Assembly (NCBI GenBank): GCA_022819645.1
Contig: JAJEGU010000083.1
Location: 1-64,000, forward strand
From: Pseudomonadales bacterium
GTDB lineage: Bacteria; Pseudomonadota; Gammaproteobacteria; Pseudomonadales; Pseudohongiellaceae
Reading direction: 5' to 3'
Length of the DNA: 64,000 bases
A model generated the notes under the pieces. It did no database searches and had not been told where the DNA came from. It worked only from the letters and a program-made list of their open reading frames with translations. Below, in pieces: positions 52,780 through 64,000 of this stretch. Position numbers and translations under genes: made by a program. Each line of letters starts with the position of its first letter. The first letter of the stretch is position 1.

Positions 52780-53679
52780 CTTTTGACTTCAATTTGGATT
52801 CCGTGTCGGCTACAGAGTTTGGTTTTGGAAGGGACGGTGGCGAGGGTCCTGAATTCGGCGTGGTACCGGTGGATGCCAAAGTGCAGATGGCCCTTTCGTC
52901 TATGGCGCAAGCTACGATGGACAGAATGGCAACAGTCAACGACCGTCCAGAGGTGTATGATCCAGCGGAGAAGCATGGCAGCACTGAGTATTTGGTTGTC
53001 CCGGCAGGTGGAGAGCTGGATGCTGCGGTTCGCGAGCTTCACGACGCGGAGAATCTGCCCTTTGACGGTGCCCGCTTGTCAGATCCCGAAACCATATTCT
53101 GCTATTTTGCCTGGTTTACCGACGATCAGGAGCGGCGCCTGACGGCAATTCGGCGTGCGACGCATTTCAAGGTATACTGAAAAGCAAACTGCTGCGTTTT
53201 GACGACGATACTCTAAAAATTTTGAAGGACAATGTATTTAAGCTGGACATCGACTTCGACCTGCTCTTGGATTCCAATTGCTCACATATCTGGAGGCCGA
53301 GCGCATTCGAATTTCTTGGCACATTGAAGCAGAAAATTCTGAATGCCGTGCCAGAAAATGTAGGCGCTGTTATGTCAAACCTACCTTTCTTGGACCTCTC
53401 CAGAATTCAAGATTATGCGAGTTTACGCCCCGGGCAGCGCGCCTTCTCGCATCAATCCGGTCGCAGGAATTGCTAGGGATAAATCAGCACGCATTGATGG
53501 AAATCTGCGCCAGCACAGGTGTGGAAATCCAGAAGGAGAATGGAAAGATTAAGGTGGCCCTTGGACAGGAGATGGAATTTCTGGAGGCACTTGATCGGCG
53601 TAGATACCGACTTGAGCTTGTTCCTGATCGGCCCGAGCGATTCAGGGCAGCGAGCCGCGTAAGGATAGATGGCGGCTAG
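52776..53679 (+). pseudogene. kwaB: KwaB-like (DUF4868) Kiwa defence gene broken by two frameshifts
   Basis: Three consecutive reading frames together give one protein of about 301 residues. Frame 1 (52776-53172) ends in TAIRRATHFK. Losing one G at 53171-53172 moves to frame 2, which reads GILKSKLLRFDDDTLKIL then DNVFKLDIDFDLLLD. A second single-base loss near 53431-53436 (CCCCGGG) moves to frame 3, PRAARLLASIRSQELLG to LVPDRPERFRA. The combined text fits DUF4868, the KwaB family of anti-phage Kiwa systems. Both breaks sit in G or C runs, so either real decay or base-calling error is possible. The 53680-54135 stretch after it shows no recognisable gene. Confidence 0.65.
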
Positions 53680-54135
53680 GAACCTGCTGCCAGCGCATGT
53701 CGTGGCGCTCAGCGATGAAGCTGAGCGAGAAGCGAAATCGATTGAACGGTAACTCACAGATCGTTTTTACCCTTTTGAGCTTCAGCGTTCACAACAAAAA
53801 GATCGGCAAGATACTTCTGATATGCACGGAATCGACCATTTCCGTTTTTGCTGTGCAAAATTGGTTTCCGTTCGTTTGGGTGAAGGCTCGAGTGCTTCCA
53901 GTTTCGGAATTTGCAGGACAACGATTTTGGCATGGCCGACTACCGTTGATCAGTAAATGCCTTGAAACAGGATTGTACTCGGTGAATCAGCCGTTCGGGT
54001 GAATAAATCAAAGCAGTGGTTTGGCCCTTGGCAGCCGCTTGCAGGGAGGAGTGTAACGGTGAGTGGCTGCTTCGTCGCAATCGAGTAACAATCAGGTACT
54101 GTGACAGTGTCGCTGGAGATTTCCCCAGACGACTC

Positions 54136-57100
54136 TCATTCCGCTGCCCACCTTACCGAGAGGACTTCAGCCTGCTGCAAAACGGTCTGCACGGCGGCGT
54201 TCTGCAGGTCCGGCGGATATCCGTGCTTGCGGAGGATACGCTTCACCAGAACCCGCATCCGGGCACGGGCCGACTCCCGGTGTTGCCAATCCACGGAAGC
54301 TTTGCCTTTCATGCTGTTGAGCAATTCCTGGGCGATAACGCGAAGATGATCGTTCCCCATCAACTCGACCGCGCTTTCATTCTGGGCCAAGGCATCGTAA
54401 AAGGCGATCTCCTCCTCACTGAGTCCTTCCTCGTCCCCGCGTTCGTGGGCTGCGCGGATGTCCTTTGCGAGCCCGATCAGTTCCTGAAGAACTTCGGCCG
54501 TCGTGACGGCGTTGCTGTGGTAACGGGCGACCGCTTCCTCCAGCCTCCGGGAAAAGGCGCGGGTCTGCACGATGTTGACCCTGCTTCGCGACCGCAGTTC
54601 CCCGTTGATAAGTTTGCGTAGCGCCTCCAATGCCAGGTTCTTCTTCTCCATTCCCCGGATCTCTGCCAAAAATTCGTCGGAGAGGATGGAGATATCCGGC
54701 GAGCCCATACCGGCGGCTTTGAGAATATCCACAATCTCCGTTGAAACGACTGCGCGGCTGACAATCTGCTGTACGGCCAGATCCCGCTCCAGGGAGGACT
54801 TGGCATCCCCGGGAGCGCTCTTGGCAAGCGCCGCGCGGACGGTCTGAAAAAAACCCACTTCGTCCCGGATGTCGCGCGCTTCATCGCTGGCGGCTGCGAG
54901 CGCGAATGCCTTGGAAAGTGCCAGCGCGGCATCGTTGTAGCGGCGATGGGCCAGTTTTTTGCCTTCCCCGGTCGACTCCCTGGCTGACTCGCGCTGCCGC
55001 ATTTCGAGAATCCACTCGATGGCGCCGGCCAGTGCCGCGAGCCGTTCCCGCGGCGACCCCACAAGCCCCTTGCGGAAGTCGAAACCGTGGAACATGGCGC
55101 TGACAATTTCGTGCTTTTCCAGCATTACCGCGACGGCTTCGGCCTCGTCGATGCCAGCGTGCCTCCGGTCGTCCCGCGAATACTGGCCAAGCGCGGACTT
55201 GAGATTTTGCGCGATACCGATGTAGTCCACGATCAGACCGGCCGGCTTGTCCCGAAACACGCGGTTGACGCGGGCGATGGCCTGCATCAGCCCGTGCCCG
55301 CGCATGGGCTTGTCAACGTACATGGTATGCAGGCTCGGCGCATCGAAGCCAGTCAGCCACATGTCCCGCACGATCACCAGCTTTAGCGCATCGTCCGGAT
55401 CCTTGATCCGCCTGGCGAGCAGATCCCGGCGGGCCTTGCCTCCAATATGGCGCTGCCAATGTTGCGGGTCCGAGGCCGCGCCAGTCATGACAATCTTGAC
55501 GACGCCGCTTTTGTCGTCCTCGCTGTGCCAGTCCGGGCGCAATTTGACGATCTCGCCATAGAGCGCGATGCAGATTCGGCGGCTCATGCAGACGATCATG
55601 GCCTTGCCTTCCATGCCGGCGAGGCGACTCTCGAAGTGCTCGACCAGATCGCGGGCAACCAGGCGCACGCGTTTCTCCGCCCCCACGACGGCCTCAAGGT
55701 TCGCCCATCGTCTTTTGAGCCGCTCTTGCTCGCTTTCGGCCTCTTCTTCGGTCAGATCGGCAATCTCGTTGTCGAGCGTTGGTTTCTCATCCTCATCGAG
55801 TTCGATGCGGGCGAGGCGGCTCTCGTAGTAGATCGGCACGGTCGCGCCGTCCTCGACACCGCGGTTGATATCGTAGATGTCGATGTAATTGCCAAACACG
55901 GACGACGTGTTCACATCTTCCTTTTCAATCGGTGTGCCGGTGAAGCCGATGAATGAGGCGTTCGGCAAGGCATCGCGCAGATACTTGGCGAAGCCGTAGG
56001 AAATTTCTCCGGTTTTGCGGGCCACCCTGGCGCGAAAGCCGTACTGGCTGCGGTGTGCCTCGTCGGTGATGACGACGATATTGCGACGGTCGGAAAGAGC
56101 CGGGTATTCAGTCTCTCCGGACTCGGGCGCGAACTTCTGGATGGTGGTAAACACCACGCCGCCAGACGGGCGGGTCAAAGCCTTCCGCAGGTCTTCCCGG
56201 CTTTCCGCCTGCCGGGGCGTGTGCCGGACCAGATCACGGCACATCGAGAAGGTGCCGAATAACTGGTTGTCAAGGTCATTACGATCGGTGATGACGACGA
56301 TTGTTGGGTTCTCCATCGCCGGGTGGGCGATGATCTGCCCGGCGTAGAAAGCCATGAGCAAGCTCTTGCCGGAGCCCTGCGTGTGCCAGATCACGCCGAT
56401 GCGCTTGTCACCCCTTGGCTGCGAGTCAACGGACGGCAGCCCATATTGGGCCGGATCCTCGCGCACCCTGTTTCCGTGCTGTGTGCCCTCCGGCAGCGCG
56501 CGCAATGTGGACTTGACCGCACGGCGCACCGCGTGGAACTGGTGGTAGCCGGCCATGATCTTGACGATGCCCGAGCCCGTGTCCCCGAACACGGTGAAAT
56601 CCCGGATCAGGGCCAGGAACCGCCGCCTCTCGAACATTCCCTCGATGACAGTTTGCATCTCCGGCGAACCCTTTGGCGCGATGACGGCACCGTCCACGGT
56701 GCGCCAGGGCATGAATCGTTCGAGATTGGCCGTCAGCGAGCCAACGCGCGCCCGGAGCCCGTCCGAAGTCATGAGCGCCGCGTTGGTGCGGAACAGCGAA
56801 GGGATCTCGTCCTTGTAGGTCTGGATCTGGTTGAACGCGCCTTCGAGCGTGGCGTTTTCGTCTCCGGGGTTCTTCAGTTCGATCACGGCCATGGGCAGAC
56901 CGTTTACAAACAGCACCACGTCGGGCCGGCGGTTGCGCTGCCCCTCGATCACCGTGAACTGGTTCACCGCGAGCCAGTCATTGGCCTCGATGTCGTCGAA
57001 GTCGATCAACCGGGCGACATCTCCGCCGATGCTGCCGTCCTCGCGTGCAAGTTCAACTGGCACGCCTTCGATGAGGTAGCGGTGCAGGCGGCGGTTTTCC

Positions 57101-57351
57101 TCGATGAGTGAGGGAGTCTCAGCCTGCCGTATCTTGCGCCGCACGTCCCCCAGCGTTTCGTCGGGCAGGCCTGGGTTGAGCCGTGAAAGCGCCTTGCGGA
57201 GCCGACCGGGCAGCAGCACCCCGTCGTAGCTGCCGCGCTCGGGAGCGGAGCCTTCCGGGCCGATGTCGGGTCCGTGGAGCACCGCAAAACCCAGACCGGC
57301 AAGCCACGCGAGCGCCGCGTCTTCGACCTCGCTTTCGCTGATGCGGGCCAT
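54136..57351 (-). CDS. hsdR: Type I restriction enzyme, R subunit
   Basis: A 1071-residue motor-nuclease. The N-terminal PD-(D/E)xK nuclease is visible as D144 in [11 protein letters not shown] and AVIELKNP (E158, K160). The helicase part has Walker A HTQGSGKS (K329), [11 protein letters not shown], the DEAH box in [24 protein letters not shown], and motif VI-like [13 protein letters not shown]. It translocates DNA and cuts far from the recognition site, using HsdM and HsdS. The ATG at 57351 overlaps the stop of the preceding gene (TAATG). It is last in the five-gene operon, which delays restriction relative to methylation. Confidence 0.94.
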   Translation of the reverse strand: MARISESEVEDAALAWLAGLGFAVLHGPDIGPEGSAPERGSYDGVLLPGRLRKALSRLNPGLPDETLGDVRRKIRQAETPSLIEENRRLHRYLIEGVPVELAREDGSIGGDVARLIDFDDIEANDWLAVNQFTVIEGQRNRRPDVVLFVNGLPMAVIELKNPGDENATLEGAFNQIQTYKDEIPSLFRTNAALMTSDGLRARVGSLTANLERFMPWRTVDGAVIAPKGSPEMQTVIEGMFERRRFLALIRDFTVFGDTGSGIVKIMAGYHQFHAVRRAVKSTLRALPEGTQHGNRVREDPAQYGLPSVDSQPRGDKRIGVIWHTQGSGKSLLMAFYAGQIIAHPAMENPTIVVITDRNDLDNQLFGTFSMCRDLVRHTPRQAESREDLRKALTRPSGGVVFTTIQKFAPESGETEYPALSDRRNIVVITDEAHRSQYGFRARVARKTGEISYGFAKYLRDALPNASFIGFTGTPIEKEDVNTSSVFGNYIDIYDINRGVEDGATVPIYYESRLARIELDEDEKPTLDNEIADLTEEEAESEQERLKRRWANLEAVVGAEKRVRLVARDLVEHFESRLAGMEGKAMIVCMSRRICIALYGEIVKLRPDWHSEDDKSGVVKIVMTGAASDPQHWQRHIGGKARRDLLARRIKDPDDALKLVIVRDMWLTGFDAPSLHTMYVDKPMRGHGLMQAIARVNRVFRDKPAGLIVDYIGIAQNLKSALGQYSRDDRRHAGIDEAEAVAVMLEKHEIVSAMFHGFDFRKGLVGSPRERLAALAGAIEWILEMRQRESARESTGEGKKLAHRRYNDAALALSKAFALAAASDEARDIRDEVGFFQTVRAALAKSAPGDAKSSLERDLAVQQIVSRAVVSTEIVDILKAAGMGSPDISILSDEFLAEIRGMEKKNLALEALRKLINGELRSRSRVNIVQTRAFSRRLEEAVARYHSNAVTTAEVLQELIGLAKDIRAAHERGDEEGLSEEEIAFYDALAQNESAVELMGNDHLRVIAQELLNSMKGKASVDWQHRESARARMRVLVKRILRKHGYPPDLQNAAVQTVLQQAEVLSVRWAAE

Positions 57352-59087
57352 TACGGTTCAAATGGTCTGTATTCGATCAGGGTAGATTGACCGAGGATGT
57401 CCAAGATGGTCACCGACAATTCCGCGCCATGGGCATCCGTCAGCCGCATCGGCTTGCCGGGTCGAAACGGCACGGGTTGCTGCCGTCCTTCATCAATGGC
57501 GATGTTGTCAGCGTACAAATAGGTGCGGTCGGAAGTATCGCGTATCGGGTTCAGACGTCCGCGCAGGCCGGGCAGGTGTCCCGTACTCTGGGCAAAAATC
57601 GCCGCGCCTCCGGATTCGAGCGGTTCGAGTTCGAGCAGCAGGCCACCCCGATGGGGTGTCCATGCTCGTTCAAGCCCCGCGGTGTACCCCGGACTTGCGG
57701 CATAGATCGTCATCGGCAGGTTGGTCGTGTACAGATCCAGGGCCGCATCGCCGGACTCATCAGTCGTCGCCCGCACCCAGGTCTTGTTGGGAAAGAGGGC
57801 GAGAACCTCGATTCCGGCGAGGGGCTCGCCTCCACAATGAACCGTGACGGTCGCATCGGCTGGAACCAGTTCCAGCTTCACAGCGGGAATGCGGAGCACC
57901 AGGCTTGATTCGTCAACCAAAGTATATTCCGGCGGCAAACCGGTGGCTTCCTGGGTTTCCTTGCGGATGATAGTGACACCATCCCCACGGCGTTCCATCA
58001 GATACCTGCGATGATTCGAACCCGCCACATTCGCGACAGGGATGCGACCGAACACGGACGCGATCACTTCGTTGCGCGTGGCCTGACTGGCCTCCATGCT
58101 GTCAATGGTCATGCCGTTCGGAAGCTGGCCGGGCGAATCGACCTCCAGGCGGTCTTTGAACATGGATAGCCGGATCCTCCGCGATGACATGGAGTAGTCG
58201 CGATGTGCAACCGCGTTGACTACCGCTTCGAACACGGCGGCTTTGCTGTACTGGGGAACGTCTTCCCGTTCCGGAGTCTTGCGGGCGGAAACGCGCATAT
58301 TGCGAACGACGAACTGGACTGCGTCCGCGATCTGCGCGGGGAGCGGTCCGCCGATTTCTTGCGCATCCAACTGTCCCGAGGAGCGATCCAATCCTCGATA
58401 ATGCGTCGCCACGATGGTAGCTTGCGGCAGCCAGTCCTGCGGGGAATGAGCACAAAGCAGCAGGCCGGCCACGGTGGCCCGATCCACGCCCGTTTCATCC
58501 TGCGCCAGCAGGCGAAGATTCAGCAACCCTCGCCGCGGATCTCCTGCGGCAGCCACGCTCAGCAGTGGCTCCCACAGGCGCTCGCTCAGAGACTCGAAGC
58601 CGGTCTCGGGAACGAGCTGCTTGTCGAACCAGAGGTAACGGTTCTGTGCACGGTTCTGCGCCAACCTCAACCCTTCGTCTCTGCGCAGGCGTCGCTTGGT
58701 GGCACCAACCCGGATGAATGCCTTCCCGCTCCGTTCATGCAGAGACTCGCCGCGGGGGACTACTACCAACAGGAATGCTCTGCCATCGAGTTCCCTGTGA
58801 TGGACGTCGATGCGCAGCGGTGGCTCAAGGACATCGGTACTGACCTCCACAAGAAGGTGGTCCAGCGTCACCATCTGTTCTCGGGACATGCCTTGGATTG
58901 TTCCGTCGTCGGACACTCCACAGAGCATAATCCCGCCGTCCGCATTGCCGAACGCGCCTAGTTCGTCCGCCCAATCGTCTCTGCGCGGGCTGGCCGGTGT
59001 GTCGCCACGGAACTCGATCTGCTTGAATTCCCACTGGCTGTCCTCGCCTAGACGGAGTTGGCGGCGGATGTCTTCGTCTTGGATCAT
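57351..59087 (-). CDS. AlbA_2/Schlafen-type ATP-binding protein with extra C-terminal Ig-like domain
   Basis: A 578-residue protein embedded between rhuM and hsdR. Residues 1-about 130: AlbA_2 domain ([44 protein letters not shown]). Residues about 270-400: HATPase_c_4-like region with [14 protein letters not shown]. Residues about 405-480: [30 protein letters not shown] and [15 protein letters not shown], which read like a carboxypeptidase-regulatory (Ig-like) domain, unusual for this family. Proteins of this type accompany type I systems and may regulate them; the role is not established. Start and stop overlap both neighbours by one base of TAATG. Confidence 0.82.
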   Translation of the reverse strand: MIQDEDIRRQLRLGEDSQWEFKQIEFRGDTPASPRRDDWADELGAFGNADGGIMLCGVSDDGTIQGMSREQMVTLDHLLVEVSTDVLEPPLRIDVHHRELDGRAFLLVVVPRGESLHERSGKAFIRVGATKRRLRRDEGLRLAQNRAQNRYLWFDKQLVPETGFESLSERLWEPLLSVAAAGDPRRGLLNLRLLAQDETGVDRATVAGLLLCAHSPQDWLPQATIVATHYRGLDRSSGQLDAQEIGGPLPAQIADAVQFVVRNMRVSARKTPEREDVPQYSKAAVFEAVVNAVAHRDYSMSSRRIRLSMFKDRLEVDSPGQLPNGMTIDSMEASQATRNEVIASVFGRIPVANVAGSNHRRYLMERRGDGVTIIRKETQEATGLPPEYTLVDESSLVLRIPAVKLELVPADATVTVHCGGEPLAGIEVLALFPNKTWVRATTDESGDAALDLYTTNLPMTIYAASPGYTAGLERAWTPHRGGLLLELEPLESGGAAIFAQSTGHLPGLRGRLNPIRDTSDRTYLYADNIAIDEGRQQPVPFRPGKPMRLTDAHGAELSVTILDILGQSTLIEYRPFEP

Positions 59088-59599
59088 TACGCGACCCCCT
59101 TCATAGCACGCTCGGCATCGCGAAGGCGGATTTCGTCGGACTTGAGCTTCGGCAGGAGAAGATCGCCGGTTTGGGTGAGGGCATGCGCCTCTTCGAGGCC
59201 CCGCTCGGCAAGCCGCCGCTCATTCATCGTGCAGCCGCTGACGAGATGCTCGCGCAAAGTGCGGGTGGCCCAAATACGGAACTGTGTGCCGCGCGGGGAC
59301 TTCACCCTGTAGCCGACAGAGATGATCATGTCGAGGTTGTAGTGATCCACATCCCTGGATACCCTTCGTCCGCCCTCGAATCGAACTTGTGCAAAATTTG
59401 CACAGGTTAACCCTGGGTCCAGTTCTTGTTCACGGTAGGCGTTGTGGATGTGACGGGCGATTACGGAACGATCCCGCCCGAACAGTTCCGCCATCTGCTG
59501 CCGGGTTAGCCAGACCGTCTCCCTGTCGAAGCGCACGTCCACGCACGCCTCGCCGTCCTCGGACTCGTAGACGACAACTTCACCACCGGGGGATGTCAC
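59087..59599 (-). CDS. RhuM-family protein, truncated, ending in an HsdS-like tail
   Basis: A 170-residue protein. Residues 1-about 125 are the RhuM/virulence-protein domain: VRFDRETVWLTRQQMAELFG, DRSVIARHIHNAYREQEL, NLDMIISVGYRVKSPRGTQF and RIWATRTLREHLV. Full RhuM proteins are over 300 residues. Here the rest is replaced by [19 protein letters not shown]...VA, which matches the last 27 residues of the HsdS beside it at 18 positions. The start is a GTG inside the hsdS stop (GTGA). Co-transcription with hsdM and hsdS suggests a role in or beside the restriction system; RhuM has no proven biochemical function. Confidence 0.82.
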   Translation of the reverse strand: MTSPGGEVVVYESEDGEACVDVRFDRETVWLTRQQMAELFGRDRSVIARHIHNAYREQELDPGLTCANFAQVRFEGGRRVSRDVDHYNLDMIISVGYRVKSPRGTQFRIWATRTLREHLVSGCTMNERRLAERGLEEAHALTQTGDLLLPKLKSDEIRLRDAERAMKGVA

Positions 59600-60818
59600 G
59601 CCACAGCCTCGACTGCCTTTTCGGCATCGCGAAGGCGAATTTCGCCGGACATGAGCTTTGGGAGGAGGATGTCGCGGATTTGGATGAGGGCGCGGTTCTC
59701 CTCGGAATTGCGCCTCAGTAGCTGGAAAAGGGGCTTAACCACACACTCGAAAGCCGCAGACGTATTAAAGCCAGTGGCCGAAAACGGAATCATCTTGAGG
59801 TTCTTTTGGTTCAACTTCGGTTGAACTGCCCCTGTAACGTACGGTGCCACGTCCGTCTGTTGAAGGAAGCACAATAGCATTTCATTGGAAATGCCGTTTC
59901 CTTTGAGAACGTGGGCATGGTTGTTAACCCAAAATTGACCCCAGACGTATTGCGTAAAGGGTTTTCCGTTCGGTTTGGTGACTGAACCATCCTCGCCGAG
60001 AAGAACATGGACGCCTTCGAACAAATAGTCATCCACGTAGTCCATCACTCCGGTTGCCCCGTGGTAGGGGTATGGTCCTTGGCGCCTTTTGCGCTCTCGG
60101 GAAGAGAGAGGGATCCGCTTTGAATCTAGGATTTCAATCCGTTCGCCAAGTAGCGAAACTGTCCACCCAACCGGCTTGTCCTTGTCGTCGAGCGCGTCGG
60201 GGAACAGGTCCCAGAGTTCTGGAGCTAGGTATGGAGCGCGGCCTTCGACCTTCGCGCGGGTGGGCCCGAAATCGACGAACCAGTCCTTGAAGATCGCCCG
60301 CGCCATCGCCTCCAGCGTCGCGCTCATGCGGTGGTTCAACTCAATCTTGTCGTCGAGAAGTCCAAGCAAAGCACCAATTCGTTCTCGCTGGCAGTCGCTG
60401 AATTCTGGAATCTTAAACTGAGCCAATGATTGCCAGTTGACTCTTTGCCTCCCGGAAGTTCCATTCATTTGTTGGATTGCAAACATGCGAAAGTCGGGCA
60501 TTCGGGACAGGTAGTAAACGAAGCGCTCGTCTGCGGCGCGCATTGCCCGCATCACTATGAACTCTGTCGAGCCCTGAGCCAGACCTTCCCCTGGGAGATC
60601 CTTAATCATCGCACCCTTCCCATTCTCAAGACAGGGTGTGATGCGTGCAAGTAACGTGTCCCCGTTTTTGAACTTGCTACCCGACCCACCCGCTTTCCGC
60701 AACTCGTATGTCTGAACGTCTCTGCCAGTTGTGGGCAGAGATGCCATTTGTACGAACGGTAGCTCCTTACCTCTCGGGATTCTGGTGCGCGGGTTGAAGT
60801 GAAGGATATCTGAAATCT

Positions 60819-60822
<4 letters not shown>
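59596..60822 (-). CDS. hsdS: Type I restriction enzyme, specificity subunit
   Basis: A 408-residue two-domain target-recognition protein. The first recognition domain (residues about 1-150) ends in [18 protein letters not shown] conserved helix ([36 protein letters not shown]) separates it from the second domain, which contains [13 protein letters not shown] [16 protein letters not shown] and [10 protein letters not shown]; a final helix ends [20 protein letters not shown]. Two different domains imply a bipartite DNA target with a spacer, which cannot be read from sequence. The start is GTG at 60822 overlapping the hsdM stop (GTGA). Confidence 0.93.
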
Positions 60823-62360
<1,538 letters not shown>

Positions 62361-62512
62361 CAAGTGCTAACTCGTTCTTGTCCGTAAAGTCCTAACTGTC
62401 TGACTTTTTTGTTGAAAATGTGTTGATACCGCTGGTAAGAAACCGGCATTTCGGGTATCTCTGCTTGGTCACGATGTCGCACAATCACCCACCAAAACGC
62501 CGGGAGGCTGCC

Positions 62513-62599
62513 ATGCGACAGAAGCGCACGAAACAGATGAGTCTATACCAACCGCTGTCCGTGGACCATTTCCTGTGCCGGAATCCAGGGCCATCTTAA
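62513..62599 (+). other. 28-codon ORF with a strong ribosome site
   Basis: ATG at 62513 follows GGGAGG by five bases, the best ribosome site in the region, and encodes MRQKRTKQMSLYQPLSVDHF and eight more residues. The beginning has the flavour of certain transposase N-termini (MRxKRTxQ), but it is too short to be sure. It may be a relic at the island edge or a real small peptide. The rest of the 62361-62839 gap is AT-rich, holds the hsdM and rsgA promoters and shows nothing else I recognise. Confidence 0.3.
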
Positions 62600-62839
62600 A
62601 GTCGCTGTTAACTCACCGGGCGCTTGACGGAAATTCCCGTTCTGAATTCCCGGCAGTTTATTGAGGAAAATTAGGCCGTTGGGGGTTTATGAACAAGATC
62701 TAATTGAGTTCACAAATTTTTTGCAGGAAAACTACCTCATGTAACGAAGTATATCCGCATGTACGCAGGAATTCCCTGATGCCTGTGCAATAATCCGCCC
62801 ATGAATTTCGCAATCCTCCCCGGGCTCCGCGGCTGAATC

Positions 62840-63787
62840 ATGCCGTCGGGGCGCAGACTCAGCAGGCAGCAGCAACGGCGCATTGCCGGGCGCAGGGAGG
62901 CCGCTTCCGGCGCGGGGCTCCCGGGAGTCATCATCAGCCATCTTGGCAAGCGGCTTGCGGTGGAAGGCGGATCCGGCGAGGTGGCGCTTTGCCACGCCAG
63001 GACCAATCTGCCGCCCCTGGTGACCGGGGACCGGGTCCAGTGGGAGCCCGATGCGCGTGGCGCGGGCGTTGTAATCGACCTGGTGCCGCGCCGCAATGCC
63101 TTTGGCCGGGCCGATGGCGGCGGTCGATTTCGCCCCATTGCCGCCAATATCGATATTGTGCTGACCATGTTCGCCACGGCGCCGGAAACCGAGATGAGCG
63201 TCATCGATCGTTATCTGGTGGCCATTGAGAATCTCGGACTTGATTGTTTACTGGTATTGAACAAGATCGATCTGCCGCCGGTGGATCCGCCATCGCTGTC
63301 GCGCATGAAGGAGATTTACCGCGAACTGGAACTCGAGTGGCTTGAAGTCTCGGCCTTGACCGGCGCGGGAGTGGAAGCCCTGGCGGACAGGCTCAAGGGG
63401 TTGACCGCCGTGGTGGTGGGCCAGTCCGGAGTCGGCAAATCTTCATTGCTGAACCGGCTCGGCAAGCGGGAACTGGCGGAGACCGGCGCCCTCGACGCCT
63501 ATCAGCGCAGCGGCGCCCATACCACCACCGCCGCCCGGCTGTTTCATTTGCCGGGGTTTGACCTGATCGATTCTCCCGGCGTGCGCGAGTTCAGCCTCGG
63601 GCACTTGCAGGCGGAAGAGGTGGTCGAAGGCTTCGTCGAATTGAGGACTCTGGCTGAACAATGTAAATTCCGCGATTGTTCGCATCGGGTGGAACCGGGC
63701 TGCGCGGTGCTTGCCGCCGCCGAAACTGGCGCCATCAGCCGCGAGCGGCTGCGCAGCTATGGCCGGATTGTGGACAGCCTGCAATGA
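62840..63787 (+). CDS. rsgA: Ribosome small-subunit biogenesis GTPase RsgA
   Basis: A 315-residue circularly permuted GTPase that helps mature the 30S subunit. Order seen: N-terminal OB fold (VTGDRVQWEPD), G4 LVLNKIDLP, G1 GQSGVGKSSLLN, TTTAARLF, G3 LIDSPG, and a C-terminal zinc site (CKFRDCSHRVEPGC). The permuted order G4-G1-G3 is diagnostic. The ATG at 62840 lacks a clear ribosome site. It marks the right-hand return of the conserved chromosome after the defence island. Confidence 0.95.
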   Translation: MPSGRRLSRQQQRRIAGRREAASGAGLPGVIISHLGKRLAVEGGSGEVALCHARTNLPPLVTGDRVQWEPDARGAGVVIDLVPRRNAFGRADGGGRFRPIAANIDIVLTMFATAPETEMSVIDRYLVAIENLGLDCLLVLNKIDLPPVDPPSLSRMKEIYRELELEWLEVSALTGAGVEALADRLKGLTAVVVGQSGVGKSSLLNRLGKRELAETGALDAYQRSGAHTTTAARLFHLPGFDLIDSPGVREFSLGHLQAEEVVEGFVELRTLAEQCKFRDCSHRVEPGCAVLAAAETGAISRERLRSYGRIVDSLQ

Positions 63788-63827
63788 GATTGTTTTGCCG
63801 CGATGCCTGCCGGACAAGGCTTCTTAC

Positions 63828-64000
63828 ATGACCGAAGAACGACTGCCCCTGCTGCTGGAACCTGTGGATCTGGCGCCGTCGCTGCCGGACGAATCGCTGT
63901 TGCTGGTGACGGTCTGCCAGCCCCAGGCGTATCTGGCGCATCATGTGCCCGGATCGCTGCTGGTACAGCCCGGCGAACTCGTTTCCGGGATTGCCCCCGC
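63828..64000 (+). CDS. rhdA: Rhodanese-like sulfurtransferase, 5' part (cut by right edge)
   Basis: The last 173 bases encode MTEERLPLLLEPVDLAPSLP followed by DESLLLVTVCQPQAYLAHHVPGS and continue off the edge. The pattern LVIEPxDLAPxL...LVDL...Y-x-x-G-HIPGA is the start of RhdA-type thiosulfate sulfurtransferases. The active-site cysteine is beyond the window. It follows rsgA by 40 bases, as expected for the region near rsgA in Pseudomonas, which supports the identification. Confidence 0.75.
   Translation, partial: MTEERLPLLLEPVDLAPSLPDESLLLVTVCQPQAYLAHHVPGSLLVQPGELVSGIAP

Noticed and set aside
52776..53679. Programmed frameshifting in the kwaB-like gene
   Set aside because: No slippery heptamer or downstream structure is evident, and two shifts in the same direction are better explained by base losses in G/C runs.
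53697..54002. 101-codon frame after the kwaB remnant
   Set aside because: The sequence resembles no family, and codon use does not look like its neighbours; treated as noncoding.

Overview
The window is about 64 kb of GC-rich DNA, most probably from a free-living gammaproteobacterium. The evidence is a queG-orn ... rsgA-rhdA gene order like that around orn in Pseudomonas and E. coli, a TonB-dependent receptor, RND/TolC envelope machinery, an AroF-type DAHP synthase, ThiC, and many Sec or lipoprotein signals. The species cannot be named from the sequence. I saw no rRNA, tRNA, CRISPR array or prophage.

Region by region. 1-6.9 kb: the 5' end of a secreted-protein gene behind a (GGCTC)15 repeat, a HupE/UreJ-type membrane protein, two paralogous NHL-repeat proteins separated by orphan antitoxin-like genes, and fragments of an AAA-ATPase, a PIN toxin and a redoxin/monooxygenase-type protein. 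6.9-11.6 kb: a tight operon of penicillin-acylase-type lipoprotein, glyoxylate-type aminotransferase and GntP transporter. 11.6-17.1 kb (minus strand): small membrane protein, YdiJ-like FAD/Fe-S 2-hydroxyacid dehydrogenase, gamma-glutamyltransferase and a DUF1640-like protein. 17.2-22.5 kb: an IS5 scrap, a second penicillin acylase, a class II Fic protein and an M19 dipeptidase. 22.5-30.4 kb (minus strand): an outer-membrane factor, adaptor and RND pump operon ending in a gene that fuses a GPP34/GOLPH3-type domain to a cytochrome P450. 30.7-42.5 kb: an SSF symporter, then a peptide-scavenging block (S9 peptidase, TonB receptor, M14 peptidase, two paralogous secreted proteins). 42.8-51.8 kb: a DUF4143 ATPase behind four 23-bp repeats, then housekeeping genes (aroF, thiC, tolC, a YbdL-like aminotransferase, queG, orn).

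51.9-62.8 kb is an insertion separating orn from rsgA. It carries a DUF5678 gene, a broken Kiwa-like defence pair (kwaA/kwaB) fused to the start of a retropepsin-type gene, and a five-gene type I restriction-modification operon (hsdM-hsdS-rhuM-AlbA/ATPase-hsdR). The conserved chromosome resumes with rsgA and a rhodanese gene cut by the window edge.

The core theme is scavenging of peptides and N-acyl amino compounds: acylases, gamma-glutamyltransferase, dipeptidase, S9 and M14 peptidases, a TonB receptor, an SSF symporter, aminotransferases and a hydroxyacid dehydrogenase. Small palindromic repeat families are scattered between genes. The most unusual items are the GPP34-P450 fusion in an RND operon, the pentanucleotide repeat between a promoter and a start codon, the RhuM protein carrying an HsdS-like tail, and the mosaic remains of a Kiwa locus.
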